Assembly: GCA_022843385.1 (NCBI GenBank)
Contig: JALHNT010000026.1
Coordinates: 1 to 64,000, forward strand
Length of the DNA: 64,000 nt
Direction of reading: 5' to 3'
Source of the DNA: Anaerolineae bacterium
GTDB lineage: Bacteria > Chloroflexota > Anaerolineae > Aggregatilineales > Phototrophicaceae
Shown here: positions 26,845-35,665 of the stretch, piece after piece
Layout: every line of letters starts with the position of its first letter
Position numbering within the stretch: the first letter of the stretch is position 1
Made by a program: the position numbers and the translations under genes
Notes under the pieces: model-generated
The model's input: only the letters and a program-made list of their open reading frames with translations
Databases searched by the model: none
Told to the model about the DNA's origin: nothing

Positions 26845-26874
26845 ATTATACAGCCAGCATCCCACCAGACTCAA
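26845..26874 (-). promoter_or_regulatory. Promoter of rplK-rplA
   Basis: On the minus strand: -35 TTGAGT (26869-26874), 18-base spacer, perfect -10 TATAAT (26845-26850). Transcription would start near 26838, giving a leader of roughly 60 bases. Confidence 0.75.
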
Positions 26875-26955
26875 TCCCCGGCTGTTTTGCGCCACCGCCA
26901 GACCTCTGCTAATCTTCAACCATGAGTCATGATGCTGGACGGGGAGAGGATGAGC

Positions 26956-27951
26956 ATGATGAGTAAGCGATTCCTGTGGCTGCTGTTGAGTCTGCTGCTC
27001 TGGTCGGGGACAGCCCTGGCGCAGGACGGCATCGACCTGCCCGCGCCCTTATTCGTGCTGACCAACAACGGCCAGGTGCAGCGCATCGGGCTGGGGGCGG
27101 AAGGGCTGACGATCGTCACGCCGGAAGACGTGTTCATCATTGATTTCGGCCTCTCGCCGGATGGTCAACAGATGGCCTATCGTACCCCGGACGGGCTGTT
27201 CATCCTCACCCTCGAAACTGGCGAATCCAGCGCCATTGAAGCCGTCACCGCCGATCTGCCCAGTGTGCGCGGTTTGGGTGACACCCTGGCCTGGTCGCCG
27301 GCTGGCGATGCCATCGCCTATACCACCAGTTACGGCGGACGCGCTGTCTTCCTCGGCGATCAGCCGACCTTCATCAATCTGGCACAGGGCGCTTTCCTCG
27401 GACTGTCCTGGTCGTCCGATGGCAGCTATCTGGCCGCCGAAGCTGAAGCCAGTATCTGGTGGATATTCCGCCGTGAAGCGCTCAATCTGGTGCTGACCAG
27501 CGCCATCCCCTCCTCGCTCGGCCTGGGCTGGTACAACGACGCTGCCCTGCTTTTCGCCCCGGCGGAAGGCGGCCTCTATCGCATGGATCTCGCCAGCGCC
27601 AATGCCCAGACCATGCTGCTTGACGACACCTGGGTCTATGCCCTGCCGGTGCTGCAAGCTGATGGTGTCATCGCCGTCTTTGGGCGCGAGAAAACTGACG
27701 ACACCGTACCCACTGGCAGTGGTCGCCTGATCGGTCTGCCACCAGATGCCCCGCGCATCGACAACCTCAGCGAGACCGTCTTCGAGTTCGCCGGGCTGCG
27801 CTGGGGGCCGGGTGGCCTGCTTATGCTCGCGCTGCGGGAAAGTCAGTTGTCGCTGGTGCTGCCACGCAGCAGTTTGTCCTTCGTCCTGCCCTTAGAGGAA
27901 GTCGTCGCTTATGCCTGGGGCGCGCCGCAGACTCCCAATTCATCACCGTAA
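26956..27951 (+). CDS. Secreted beta-propeller (TolB/WD40-like) protein
   Basis: About 331 residues with a signal peptide (KRFLWLLLSLLLWSGTALAQ). The mature part has repeated TolB/PD40-like blades such as FGLSPDGQQMAYRTPDGLFI, WSPAGDAIAYTTSYGG and WSSDGSYLAAEAEAS, so a six-bladed propeller is likely. No catalytic motif is seen; a binding or scaffold role outside the membrane is an inference. Several ATG codons are possible at the start (26929, 26950, 26956, 26959); AGAGG places it best at 26956 or 26959. It lies upstream of a two-component system and may share its surroundings by chance. Confidence 0.75.
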   Translation: MMSKRFLWLLLSLLLWSGTALAQDGIDLPAPLFVLTNNGQVQRIGLGAEGLTIVTPEDVFIIDFGLSPDGQQMAYRTPDGLFILTLETGESSAIEAVTADLPSVRGLGDTLAWSPAGDAIAYTTSYGGRAVFLGDQPTFINLAQGAFLGLSWSSDGSYLAAEAEASIWWIFRREALNLVLTSAIPSSLGLGWYNDAALLFAPAEGGLYRMDLASANAQTMLLDDTWVYALPVLQADGVIAVFGREKTDDTVPTGSGRLIGLPPDAPRIDNLSETVFEFAGLRWGPGGLLMLALRESQLSLVLPRSSLSFVLPLEEVVAYAWGAPQTPNSSP

Positions 27952-28095
27952 CACTCATGCCCTTCTAACCAATCGGGTGTACGATCACTTTTAATGATTC
28001 CGAAATTTTTCCCTGATTCGACGACCATTCCGGGAAAATGCCTCACCCAGCCGGCTGGCTCGACACCAGCGGCTGCCCGATAAGGAGTTGGCGAG

Positions 28096-28779
28096 ATGCC
28101 ATCTGAACGTGTTTTAGTCATCGAAGACGAAGCCCGCATTGCGCAGTTCATCGAACGTGGGTTGATCTATGAAGGATACCGCGTCAGCGTGGCCCGCGAT
28201 GGACATACCGGGCTGATGATCGCCCGCGATAACCCGCCCGATCTGGTGATCCTGGACTGGATGCTGCCGGGACTGGATGGGTTGGAAGTGTGCAAGCGAC
28301 TGCGCGCCGCCAGCGATGTGCCGATCCTGATGCTGACCGCCAAAGACGACATCAAGGATCGTGTGGCCGGGCTGGACGCCGGTGCTGATGACTATCTGGT
28401 GAAGCCCTTCTCGGTGGATGAACTGATGGCACGGGTGCGGGCGCTCTTCCGCCGCTCGGTGCCGGCCTCACGACCGGAAATCCTGCGCTTTGCCGATCTG
28501 ACGCTCGATACCGGGACGCACCGCGCCTATCGTGGCGAGCGCCCGATTGATCTGACCGCCAAGGAATATGAGCTGCTCGAGCTATTCATGCGCAATCCGC
28601 GCCAGGTACTCACCCGCGATGTCATCTTTGACCGCGTGTGGGGCTACGACTTCGGCGGCGAAAGCAACATTATCGAGGTCTATGTGCGCTACCTGCGCCA
28701 GAAGACTGAGTCCGAAGGCGCAACCCGCGTCATCCACACCGTCCGTGGAGTGGGGTACGTGCTGCGCGAAGAAGAGTAG
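28096..28779 (+). CDS. OmpR-family response regulator
   Basis: Two-component response regulator of 227 residues. The receiver domain (about 5-120) has acidic pocket E10/D11, phosphorylation site Asp54 in ILDWMLPG, Thr in MLTAKDD and Lys in YLVKPF. The C-terminal winged helix (about 130-225) has the Trans_Reg_C pattern (LTAKEYELLELFMRNPRQVLTRD, DRVWGYDF, EVYVRYLRQK). AAGGAG lies eight bases before the ATG. The sensor kinase gene follows after 15 bases, so the pair is co-transcribed. The target genes and the signal are unknown. Confidence 0.97.
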   Translation: MPSERVLVIEDEARIAQFIERGLIYEGYRVSVARDGHTGLMIARDNPPDLVILDWMLPGLDGLEVCKRLRAASDVPILMLTAKDDIKDRVAGLDAGADDYLVKPFSVDELMARVRALFRRSVPASRPEILRFADLTLDTGTHRAYRGERPIDLTAKEYELLELFMRNPRQVLTRDVIFDRVWGYDFGGESNIIEVYVRYLRQKTESEGATRVIHTVRGVGYVLREEE

Positions 28780-28794
28780 TTAGCGTGTGGTGAC

Positions 28795-30288
28795 ATGACT
28801 CTCCGTACCAAGTTAATCTTACTGTATTCGGCGCTGGTGGCAGTTGTAATCTTAACGTTTGGTCTGGGTGTGTTCTGGGTTATTCGCTCATCCTGGATTG
28901 AAACGGTGGACAACGCCCTCAACGAGACGGTTCAGCAAGTCATCAAGAACAGCCGCTCCTGGCTGGTGGCCGAGTTCGGCGCACCTAGTTATATTGCCGT
29001 TCAGTTGCCCGAACTCGATACTTTTCGCGCTTCCGGTGTGATGGTGCAGGCCTGGTCGAAGATGCCCGAGCAGACCGATTACAAGCTCGACGCCAAGTCC
29101 GACAACCTGCGCAATTATACCAACCCACTTGATCCCAGCGGGCTAAGCACCAGCGAACCGGTCTACCACAACGTGCGCGTCAATGGGCTCGAGCTGCGCG
29201 TGTTGACCTATCCCTATCGTGACCTGCCCAACGAGCGCATCCTGGGCAAGATCCAGGTGGCGGCCTCGCTCCAGACCATCAATCAGGCCACCAACCGGCT
29301 GGCGCTGCTGATGCTCGGTGGTGGTGCGCTGGCGATCCTGGCCTCCTTCGGCCTGGGCACCTGGCTCTCCAGCCAGACGATGAAACCCATTCACGCGCTG
29401 ATGCAGGCCGCCGACGGCATCTCGACCGCCAAAGACCTCAAGACCCGGCTGCGCTGGGATGGGCCGATGGATGAACTGGGGCGCATGACCTGTGTCTTCA
29501 ACCATATGATGGATCGCATCGAGCATCTCTTCGGTGCCCAGCAGCGGCTCGTCGCCGATGTCTCACACGAGCTGCGGACGCCGCTGACCGCCATTCGTGG
29601 CAATCTGGAGATGGCGCAGCGCTACGGCATGGATCAGGAGTCGATGGAAGCCATTCACAGCGAGGCCGAACGCATGTCACGACTGGTCGATGATCTGCTG
29701 ATGCTAGCGCGCGCCGATGCCGGTCATGTGATGATCGAGATGGCTGAAGTTGATCTGGACACCGTGATGAATGATGTGCTGCGGCAGGCGCGGACGCTGG
29801 CGAAAGACCGCGACCTGACCATCAAACTGACCCAGATGGAACCGCTGCGTGTGCGCGGCAACGGGGATCGGCTCAAGCAACTGATGCTCAACCTCGTCAG
29901 CAATGCCATCAAGTTCACCCCCGACGGCGGTCATATCGAGATGGCGCTGCGGCGCGATGGCGAGCACGCCCTGATGCAGGTCGCCGACGATGGTGTGGGC
30001 ATTCGCGCCGAGGACATGGCGCATATCTTCAACCGCTTTTATCAGGCCGATGCTTCCCGCGCCCGCAGTCAGCAGAGCGGCGGCACCGGATTGGGCTTGG
30101 CAATTGCCAAGTGGATCACCGAAGCGCACGGGGGCAGCATCCAGGTCGAGAGCGAGCCGGGCGTCCGAACCGTGTTCCGCGTGGCGCTGCCGCTGCCGGA
30201 ACAGCCAGCCGCCGAACCAGCCGGAATGAATGGCGCGTTGGGGCGTTTGGGCTTCAACCGCCGCAAGGTGAATACCCCGGAAGTGTGA
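28795..30288 (+). CDS. Membrane sensor histidine kinase
   Basis: Sensor kinase of 497 residues, partner of the preceding regulator. Helix 1 lies at about 5-32 (LILLYSALVAVVILTFGLGVFWVI), a periplasmic sensor of roughly 130 residues follows, then helix 2 (LALLMLGGGALAILASFGLGTW) and a HAMP linker. The H box is SHELRTPLTAIRGNLEM, the N box LMLNLVSNAIKFTPDGG, and the G boxes ADDGVGI and GGTGLGLAIAKWI. The sensor domain matches no family I know. The CIA30-like gene starts two bases after its stop, so it may belong to the same transcript. Confidence 0.96.
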   Translation: MTLRTKLILLYSALVAVVILTFGLGVFWVIRSSWIETVDNALNETVQQVIKNSRSWLVAEFGAPSYIAVQLPELDTFRASGVMVQAWSKMPEQTDYKLDAKSDNLRNYTNPLDPSGLSTSEPVYHNVRVNGLELRVLTYPYRDLPNERILGKIQVAASLQTINQATNRLALLMLGGGALAILASFGLGTWLSSQTMKPIHALMQAADGISTAKDLKTRLRWDGPMDELGRMTCVFNHMMDRIEHLFGAQQRLVADVSHELRTPLTAIRGNLEMAQRYGMDQESMEAIHSEAERMSRLVDDLLMLARADAGHVMIEMAEVDLDTVMNDVLRQARTLAKDRDLTIKLTQMEPLRVRGNGDRLKQLMLNLVSNAIKFTPDGGHIEMALRRDGEHALMQVADDGVGIRAEDMAHIFNRFYQADASRARSQQSGGTGLGLAIAKWITEAHGGSIQVESEPGVRTVFRVALPLPEQPAAEPAGMNGALGRLGFNRRKVNTPEV

Positions 30289-30289
30289 C

Positions 30290-30826
30290 ATGCCTGATCT
30301 GACGATGGTGATGGAAACCGAGCGTACCCTGTTTGACTTCGATCATGTGGCCGAGTTAGCCGCCTGGGCACCCACCGATGATGTCGTGATGGGCGGGCGT
30401 TCCAGCAGCCGCCTCGAAGCCGCCGCCGAGAGCGCCGCCAGCTTCACCGGCGTGGTCTCGCTGGCGAACAACGGCGGGTTCGCCTCAGTGCGCACCGTGC
30501 TGCGTCAATACAATCTGGCCGAATACGCCGGCATCGCCCTGCGGGTGCGCGGCGATGACAAACAATTTCACTTCAATCTGCGCGATGCCCAGAGCTGGAA
30601 CAACCGCATCCGCCATGAGGCGCGCTTCCTGGCCGAACCCGACTGGCAGATCATTCACCTGCCTTTCACTGACTTTGTAGCCCGGCGCATGGGCTTCGTC
30701 CTGCCCGATGCCCCGCCGCTTGACCCCAGCCGCATCCTCTCGTTCGGCTTCCTCATCGCCGATCAGCAGGCCGGCCCGTTTCACCTGGAAATCGACTGGC
30801 TCAAGGCTTACCGGCTGGCGTGGTGA
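30290..30826 (+). CDS. CIA30-family protein
   Basis: Protein of 178 residues resembling CIA30 (complex I intermediate-associated protein 30), a beta-sandwich fold. Matching segments: DFDHVAELAAWAPTDDVVMGGRSSS at the start, FTGVVSLANNGGFASVRT, and ILSFGFLIADQQAGPFHLEIDWLKAY at the end. Bacterial members are widespread with no settled role, and assembly of complex I should not be assumed here. Its 3' end overlaps the convergent agmatinase-family gene by 19 bases, so no terminator fits between them. Confidence 0.88.
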   Translation: MPDLTMVMETERTLFDFDHVAELAAWAPTDDVVMGGRSSSRLEAAAESAASFTGVVSLANNGGFASVRTVLRQYNLAEYAGIALRVRGDDKQFHFNLRDAQSWNNRIRHEARFLAEPDWQIIHLPFTDFVARRMGFVLPDAPPLDPSRILSFGFLIADQQAGPFHLEIDWLKAYRLAW

Positions 30827-31617
30827 TCAATCAGCAGCCGCGCCATCAATTCCTTCATCACCTTCGCCGCCACCATCGCCGTCATCCGCGACTCGACGCG
30901 CGGATTGAACTCGACCACATCCGCGCCGATGACCGTTCCCTGTACCTGCTGGATCAGCCGCAGCGCCTGCCGCGTGCTGAAACCGCCCGGCTCCCAGTGT
31001 GAGATGCCAGGGGCAAAGGCTGGGTCGAGGCAGTCCATATCGAACGAGATATACAGTGGCCCGTCAAAACGAAAGACCCGCCCATCCTCCCAATCCTTCA
31101 TCTCCACCATCTCAACGCCGAAGCGCTGCGCCTGCTCCCGCTGATGACCATTGCAGGTGCGGATGCCGATCTGTACTAGACGACGCGCCAACCCGGCCTC
31201 CATGATGCGGGCGAAGGGGCAGGCATGAGACCGCCGGTTGCCCTCGAAATGATCGTACAGATCCGGGTGAGCGTCGAAGTGCAGGATGTTCAGGTCAGGA
31301 TTATGCGCCGCCAGCGCCTTGACAATCGGATAGATCACGGCATGATCGCCCCCCAGGCACAGCGGCTTTAACCCCTGCGCCAGCAGTCGCTTCACCCCGG
31401 CTTCGATCAGCGGCGCGCTGTCCTCGCCCGCCGCTGTCACGACATCCCCGGCATCCACGAACACATCTGCCGCGCCCAGATCAAGGCCGGTCTCGCTCCA
31501 GGTGTTGGCCGAATCAGAATAAAAAGCCTGCCGGATCAGGGGCGGCGCTTCGGCACAACCGCGCTGAAACGACGAGCCGCTGTCATCGGCAATTCCCAAC
31601 AGACCCACCACAGCCAT
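30808..31617 (-). CDS. Arginase/agmatinase-family hydrolase
   Basis: Ureohydrolase of 269 residues with a binuclear manganese centre. Ligand motifs are GGDHA (His), FDAHPDLYD (Asp, His, Asp) and SFDMDCLDPAFAPG (two Asp). Family members hydrolyse agmatine, arginine, formiminoglutamate or similar guanidino compounds; the exact substrate cannot be told from sequence. It is convergent with CIA30 and overlaps it by 19 bases. The lipoprotein gene upstream ends three bases before this gene starts, which suggests co-transcription. Confidence 0.93.
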   Translation of the reverse strand: MAVVGLLGIADDSGSSFQRGCAEAPPLIRQAFYSDSANTWSETGLDLGAADVFVDAGDVVTAAGEDSAPLIEAGVKRLLAQGLKPLCLGGDHAVIYPIVKALAAHNPDLNILHFDAHPDLYDHFEGNRRSHACPFARIMEAGLARRLVQIGIRTCNGHQREQAQRFGVEMVEMKDWEDGRVFRFDGPLYISFDMDCLDPAFAPGISHWEPGGFSTRQALRLIQQVQGTVIGADVVEFNPRVESRMTAMVAAKVMKELMARLLIDHHASR

Positions 31618-31620
31618 TGT

Positions 31621-32157
31621 CTATTCCTCCATCACAATCACCACTTCGGCAGCGCCCACGCCCTCGATCCCTATCCAAAAACCGCGCACCAACTCATAGG
31701 GGCAATCGCCCTCGGTGATGAAACGCAGCCGGATGACAAAACGATTGGCATACGCATCCCGTTCCCAGCCCAGCACCTCATGCCGCGCCGTGCAACCAAC
31801 ACCTCGACTGAACAGACCCGCCAGCACCCGCCCCTCGCTGAAGTCAAACGGATAGCGCCTCACCGGACGGCGGCACAACCCGCTGGCATCAACCCGATCA
31901 TAGAACCCGCTCTGCTGGTCAGCATCGCGTAGTACCATCGGCTGCCCGGCCCAGGCCTGCACTACCTCGAAACACAGTCCCGCCATCACCGCGCTGGCAT
32001 CCACCCAGGGATAGAGCAGAGCCGTCGCGCTGGGTGAAGGCGTCGATGCCGGCGGCGTCAACTCGATTGGTGCCGGTGCTGGTGTGGCCGAGATCACGTT
32101 GCAACCGCACAGCAGGAGCGCCAGCCAGCCCCATCGCCAGTGTTGCAAAGATTTCAT
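31621..32157 (-). CDS. Small secreted lipoprotein of unknown function
   Basis: About 178 residues. The N-terminus (KSLQHWRWGWLALLLCGCNV) is a lipoprotein signal with a lipobox ending at Cys, followed by a Pro/Ser/Thr-rich linker typical of surface-anchored proteins. The rest has five Cys that could form disulphides and matches no family I know. The ATG at 32157 is preferred because it starts the signal peptide directly; the upstream codons to 32226 do not look like coding. It is just upstream of the agmatinase-family gene on the same strand. Confidence 0.7.
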   Translation of the reverse strand: MKSLQHWRWGWLALLLCGCNVISATPAPAPIELTPPASTPSPSATALLYPWVDASAVMAGLCFEVVQAWAGQPMVLRDADQQSGFYDRVDASGLCRRPVRRYPFDFSEGRVLAGLFSRGVGCTARHEVLGWERDAYANRFVIRLRFITEGDCPYELVRGFWIGIEGVGAAEVVIVMEE

Positions 32158-32256
32158 AATCTTAAGGCCATAGTTGGGTTTCTTAAACTTTCGGCTACCC
32201 TGAAAGCGTGGTAAGATGCTTTTCATAATGTGTCAGCATGAATCACAGGTTCCCCG

Positions 32257-32988
32257 ATGCGTATTCTCATCATCTCCGATATTCACGCCAATCTGACAGC
32301 CTTTGAAACGGTCATGGACGATGCCAAAGGCCAGTGGGAGTACGTCTGGTGCCTGGGCGATGTCGTCGGTTACGGCCCCGACCCCAACGAGTGTGTCGAT
32401 CTGCTGCGGACGTTACCGCATCTGTGCCTGGCTGGCAACCACGACTGGGCCGCGCTGGGACGGCTGGACATCCGTACTTTCAACCCGGATGCCCGCTTCG
32501 CCGTCAACTGGACGCGCGAAACCCTCACCCGTGAGAACACCGAGTATCTCGACGCCCTGCCGACCACCTTCGTCATCGGCAATTACACCCTGGCACATGG
32601 CAGCCCGCGTGAGCCAGTCTGGGAATACATCCTGGAACCGATGATCGCCACGCTTAACTTTCCCCACTTTGAAACACCTTATTGTCTGGTCGGTCACACC
32701 CACCAGCCTATCATCTATGAACTCATCAGCGACGATGGCATGACCGAAGCGGTCGCCCCCACCTATCGCAAAGCCCGTTATCTGAACGGCCACCGCCAGA
32801 TCATCAACCCTGGCAGCGTTGGTCAACCGCGTGACCAGAACCCGGAAGCGGCCTACGCCATCCTCGATGTTGAGCGCAACATCTGGGAACACCGCCGCGT
32901 CTCCTACGACATCAGCGCGGTGCAGAAGCGGATGCGCAGTCATGGGATGCCGGAACGCCTGGTGACGCGGCTGGAGCATGGCTGGTAA
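32257..32988 (+). CDS. Metallophosphoesterase (YfcE-like)
   Basis: Calcineurin-like phosphoesterase of 243 residues. The metal motifs are all visible: ISDIHANL (Asp, His), GDVVGYGPDPNEC (Asp), GNHDW (Asn, His), VGHTHQP (His, His) and NPGSVGQPRD. The GYGP(D/N)P insert marks the YfcE/DUF2383-like group found in many bacteria; the natural phosphodiester substrate is unknown. Its TAA stop shares one base with the next ATG (TAATG), implying translational coupling to the metal-dependent regulator gene. Confidence 0.94.
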   Translation: MRILIISDIHANLTAFETVMDDAKGQWEYVWCLGDVVGYGPDPNECVDLLRTLPHLCLAGNHDWAALGRLDIRTFNPDARFAVNWTRETLTRENTEYLDALPTTFVIGNYTLAHGSPREPVWEYILEPMIATLNFPHFETPYCLVGHTHQPIIYELISDDGMTEAVAPTYRKARYLNGHRQIINPGSVGQPRDQNPEAAYAILDVERNIWEHRRVSYDISAVQKRMRSHGMPERLVTRLEHGW

Positions 32989-33677
32989 TGACCGCTACCC
33001 CTGATCGGCGTTCGATGCGTGATTATCTGGCGGAAATTTATCGATTGGCGGATCGCGGCGTGTCGGCTGCCGAGCCGTATGTTGGCACCTCGGAACTGGC
33101 CGATGTGCTGGATGTCAGCGCCCCAGCCGTCAACCGCATGGTGACCAAGCTCAAGGAAAGCGGCCTGCTGGAACACGAACCGTACCAGGGCATCCGCCTC
33201 ACCCCCGACGGTCAGCGTGAAGCCCTCAAGGAACTGCGGCGACATCGCATCGCTGAGGTCTTTCTCGTCAAGGTCATGGGCTATGGCTGGCACGATGTTC
33301 ATGCTGAGGCCGATCGGCTGGCGCAGGGCATGAGCGCCGTTATCACCGAACGCATGAACGAGATGGCTGGTTTCCCCCAGGTCTGCCCGCATGGCGAACC
33401 CATCCCCGGCGCCGATGGCACGATGGTCACGCCCGATGACATCCTGCTCTCCGATGCGCCCACCGCCGTTGATCTGCACCTCACCCGCGTTCGCACCCGT
33501 GAATCCGACCGGCTGGAATATCTGGCAGCGCTGGGGCTGCTGCCCGGCAGAACGGTCCAGGTCATCCATAAAGCTCCCTTCAACGGCCCGCTGCAACTCA
33601 AACTGGGCAGCGAATTCCGCATCATCGGCCATAACCTCGCCGAACTGGTCAAGGTGGTTGAGGTCGCCGCCAGCTAA
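32988..33677 (+). CDS. DtxR/MntR-family metal-dependent transcriptional regulator
   Basis: Metal-sensing repressor of 229 residues. Domains in order: winged helix (about 8-70, TSELADVLDVSAPAVNRMVTKLKESGLLEHEPYQGIRLT), dimerisation and metal-binding domain (about 71-145, with RRHRIAEVFLVKVMGYGWHDVHAEAD and CPHGEPIP), and an SH3-like FeoA domain (about 150-228). Ligand positions His, Glu and Cys fit the long DtxR type that includes iron and manganese sensors. It overlaps the phosphoesterase gene by one base. It could control the metal importer at the left end of the window, but no operator was identified there. Confidence 0.93.
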   Translation: MTATPDRRSMRDYLAEIYRLADRGVSAAEPYVGTSELADVLDVSAPAVNRMVTKLKESGLLEHEPYQGIRLTPDGQREALKELRRHRIAEVFLVKVMGYGWHDVHAEADRLAQGMSAVITERMNEMAGFPQVCPHGEPIPGADGTMVTPDDILLSDAPTAVDLHLTRVRTRESDRLEYLAALGLLPGRTVQVIHKAPFNGPLQLKLGSEFRIIGHNLAELVKVVEVAAS

Positions 33678-33944
33678 CCCGACGCCCTTTCCCGCCCGGC
33701 TAGACAGCCTGCTACCCTTTCCCATACCTCGCACAACGGCACGTCCGATGACAGTCCTGAAACACTTTACTGCAAAATACGCTCCCTCAACCCTGATTTT
33801 TCCCAACCCTTCTCTAACTCTCCACCGATGCTCTTAACATCTTCACTACCGCAAAATGGTTAGCGCCAGACTTGTCGAATCCAGAACAAAAGGTTTACCA
33901 AAAGTTCACCCGCAACCGCACCAAATGGGATAATCTTCTCATAG

Positions 33945-33964
33945 GGGCGGTTCGCCAACCGCCC
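33945..33964. repeat. REP-like hairpin GGGCGGTTCGCCAACCGCCC
   Basis: A 20-base palindrome with one mismatch at the centre, preceded by ATAG rather than GTAG. It shares the GGTTCGC core with the hairpin between rplK and rplA. Confidence 0.7.
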
Positions 33965-34019
33965 GTCTGACCCAAAACCGGGCGCACTGGCAGCACTGCC
34001 ACAACCAGGACTGCCACTG

Positions 34020-34640
34020 CCGCCGCCGCCACAGGGCAGTCATCAGTCGATAGTCGGTAGTCAATAGACTGAAAGCTGAGGGCTGAAAGCTGAAAGTCAC
34101 AAAAGGCACGTTTGACTTTGACGACTTTGACGACTTTTGAGTTAAAAGTGCTGAGTGATAAGTTGAAAGTGAAAGACTCTGTGTTCTCTGTGTCCTCTGT
34201 GTTGGTCTTTCTGTCTGTGTCGTTGTGTCTGTCCGACGACGACGACACAAAATCGGGAGTTGCATAAAACGGGTCAAATGCAGTTGCAACACTTGCAACT
34301 TTTGCAACGAATGAGGGAAAACGGTTGCACAAGATTCGCGAATTGAAAAACAGAGTGATGCGAATCTGACGAATTATGTGAATCATCACTCCGTTTTCTC
34401 TCTGTGTTCTCTGTGTTGGATTTTATGTCTTTGAACAGCAAAATCAGCAGCAACGGGGGTAGGGTCAATCAGCAACACAAACACCTGAGCGTTCTTTCTG
34501 ACGACGATCGACTGATGAATGACGACTGATTGAGGGAAAAGTTCACAAAAAGCATTCGTAACTTTGACGAATTTGACGAATTTTGCGGGTCAGGTCATCG
34601 TTGAAAGCTGACGGCTGAACGCTATAGGCTACTCGCTCCA
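34020..34640. repeat. Mosaic word-repeat block A
   Basis: A chain of short imperfect tandem words: GTCGATAGTCGGTAGTC, CTGAAAGCTGAGGGCTGAAA, GACTTTGACGACTTTGACGA, CTCTGTGTTCTCTGTGTCC, TTGCAACACTTGCAAC and TTCGCGAATTG. The part 34178-34420 is an inverted relative of 61041-61236, sharing an exact 35-base stretch (34218-34252 versus 61159-61193 on the other strand). The block also repeats its own words, with two CTCTGTGTTCTCTGTGT tracts at 34178 and 34400. Confidence 0.8.
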
Positions 34641-34735
34641 ATCAGCAGCATGTCAGACTGAGCGTGATCCCCCACAATAATCGACTGACTGTCATCCAGC
34701 GGGTGAACAAGCTGGTTGCCGCACACATATCGGCG

Positions 34736-35665
34736 TCAGGATTCCAAATAGACTAACGCCTGGTCGAGTATCGCCTGTGCGCCGGTGCCGCCACGTCCCT
34801 GGGTCGAAAGCGCTCCGCAGATGCAGGCCAAGCGTAAAGCCCTATCCAGCGACCAGCCTGCCAGGTAACTGTAGATAAACCCGGCATCGAAGCTATCACC
34901 AGCGCCGGTGGTATCGACCACCTCGACCGGGATGCTCTCCGCCTGATAAAGCCGCTCATCGTGTTGGGCAGATGCCCCCGAAGCCCCCTGCTTGACCACC
35001 GTCAGGGGAACTTTACCGCTGAGGCTGGCGAGCGCATCTGCCACCGATTCGCGCCGGGTGATTCGGCACAATTCCGTTTCATTCGGTAGAAACACATCAA
35101 CCTCAGCCAACACCTCCTGTACTCCGGAATCCCAGGTTTCTTTTGGGTCGTAATTGGTGTCCAGCGAAACGGTCAGGCCGGCCGTATGAGCATCGTGAAA
35201 CAGGCGCGGAACATCCGGCATCAGCGCATCCAACAGAAAGTAACTTGCCAGATGGATATGCCGGGCCCGGGCGAACAGGCGCTGGTCAACATCAGCGTAT
35301 CGCAGCAGCGGAATCGTGCCGGGATAGGTGAGCATGGCACGATCCTGCCCACGCGAAAGATGAACGGTCAGGCCGGTTTTGACCAGCGGATTCACGACAA
35401 CCCCACTGCAATCAATCCCGCGCTGGGTTAGTTGACGTAACAGATAGCGCCCGAACTCATCATCGCCGCAAGTTCCGATGAAAGCCACCTGCAGACCCAA
35501 CCGAGCCGCGCCACAGGCGAAGATCGCGGCAGAACTGCCAATCGTCAGGGTCGCATCCTCCACCAGCTTTTCGACCTGACCAAAAGCCGGAGTCACATCC
35601 CCGGTCAGGATGAGATCGGCATTCAGTTCACCAATGACCAGGGCATCCAGCTCACGTTCAGTCAT
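34736..35665 (-). CDS. PfkB-family sugar kinase
   Basis: Carbohydrate kinase of 309 residues. The first family pattern is GSSAAIFACGAARLGLQVAF, the sugar-contact region SRGQDRAMLTYPGT, and the catalytic signature DTTGAGDSFDAGFIYS with Asp as base. It would phosphorylate a sugar with ATP in the cytoplasm. It is the last gene of the GH114/GH4 operon and overlaps the GH4 gene by four bases (ATGA), so it is translationally coupled to it. The likely substrate is a hexose or keto-sugar phosphate released by that path, perhaps a tagatose-type sugar; this is inference. Confidence 0.92.
   Translation of the reverse strand: MTERELDALVIGELNADLILTGDVTPAFGQVEKLVEDATLTIGSSAAIFACGAARLGLQVAFIGTCGDDEFGRYLLRQLTQRGIDCSGVVVNPLVKTGLTVHLSRGQDRAMLTYPGTIPLLRYADVDQRLFARARHIHLASYFLLDALMPDVPRLFHDAHTAGLTVSLDTNYDPKETWDSGVQEVLAEVDVFLPNETELCRITRRESVADALASLSGKVPLTVVKQGASGASAQHDERLYQAESIPVEVVDTTGAGDSFDAGFIYSYLAGWSLDRALRLACICGALSTQGRGGTGAQAILDQALVYLES

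Larger units (their letters stand above)
33678..34735. other. 1.06-kb non-coding gap rich in short-word repeats
   Basis: No convincing gene. The left part (33678-33940) holds a CACAACGGCACGTCC half-hairpin near 33733 and is otherwise plain. It is followed by the hairpin at 33945-33964 and the mosaic of repeated words at about 34020-34640. Open frames here (for example 33895-34389 minus) have biased repeats such as TEDTENTE and look like read-through of the repeats rather than proteins. Confidence 0.7.

Noticed and set aside
28059..28078. Hairpin AGCCGGCTGG...CCAGCGGCT in the leader of the response regulator
   Set aside because: Short stem with a bulge, no T run, and no riboswitch features.
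33895..34389. Open frame of 164 residues on the minus strand, similar to the one at 61082-61486
   Set aside because: Both arise from the mosaic word repeats (TEDTENTE-like peptides), have no ribosome site, and their likeness follows from the shared DNA repeat.
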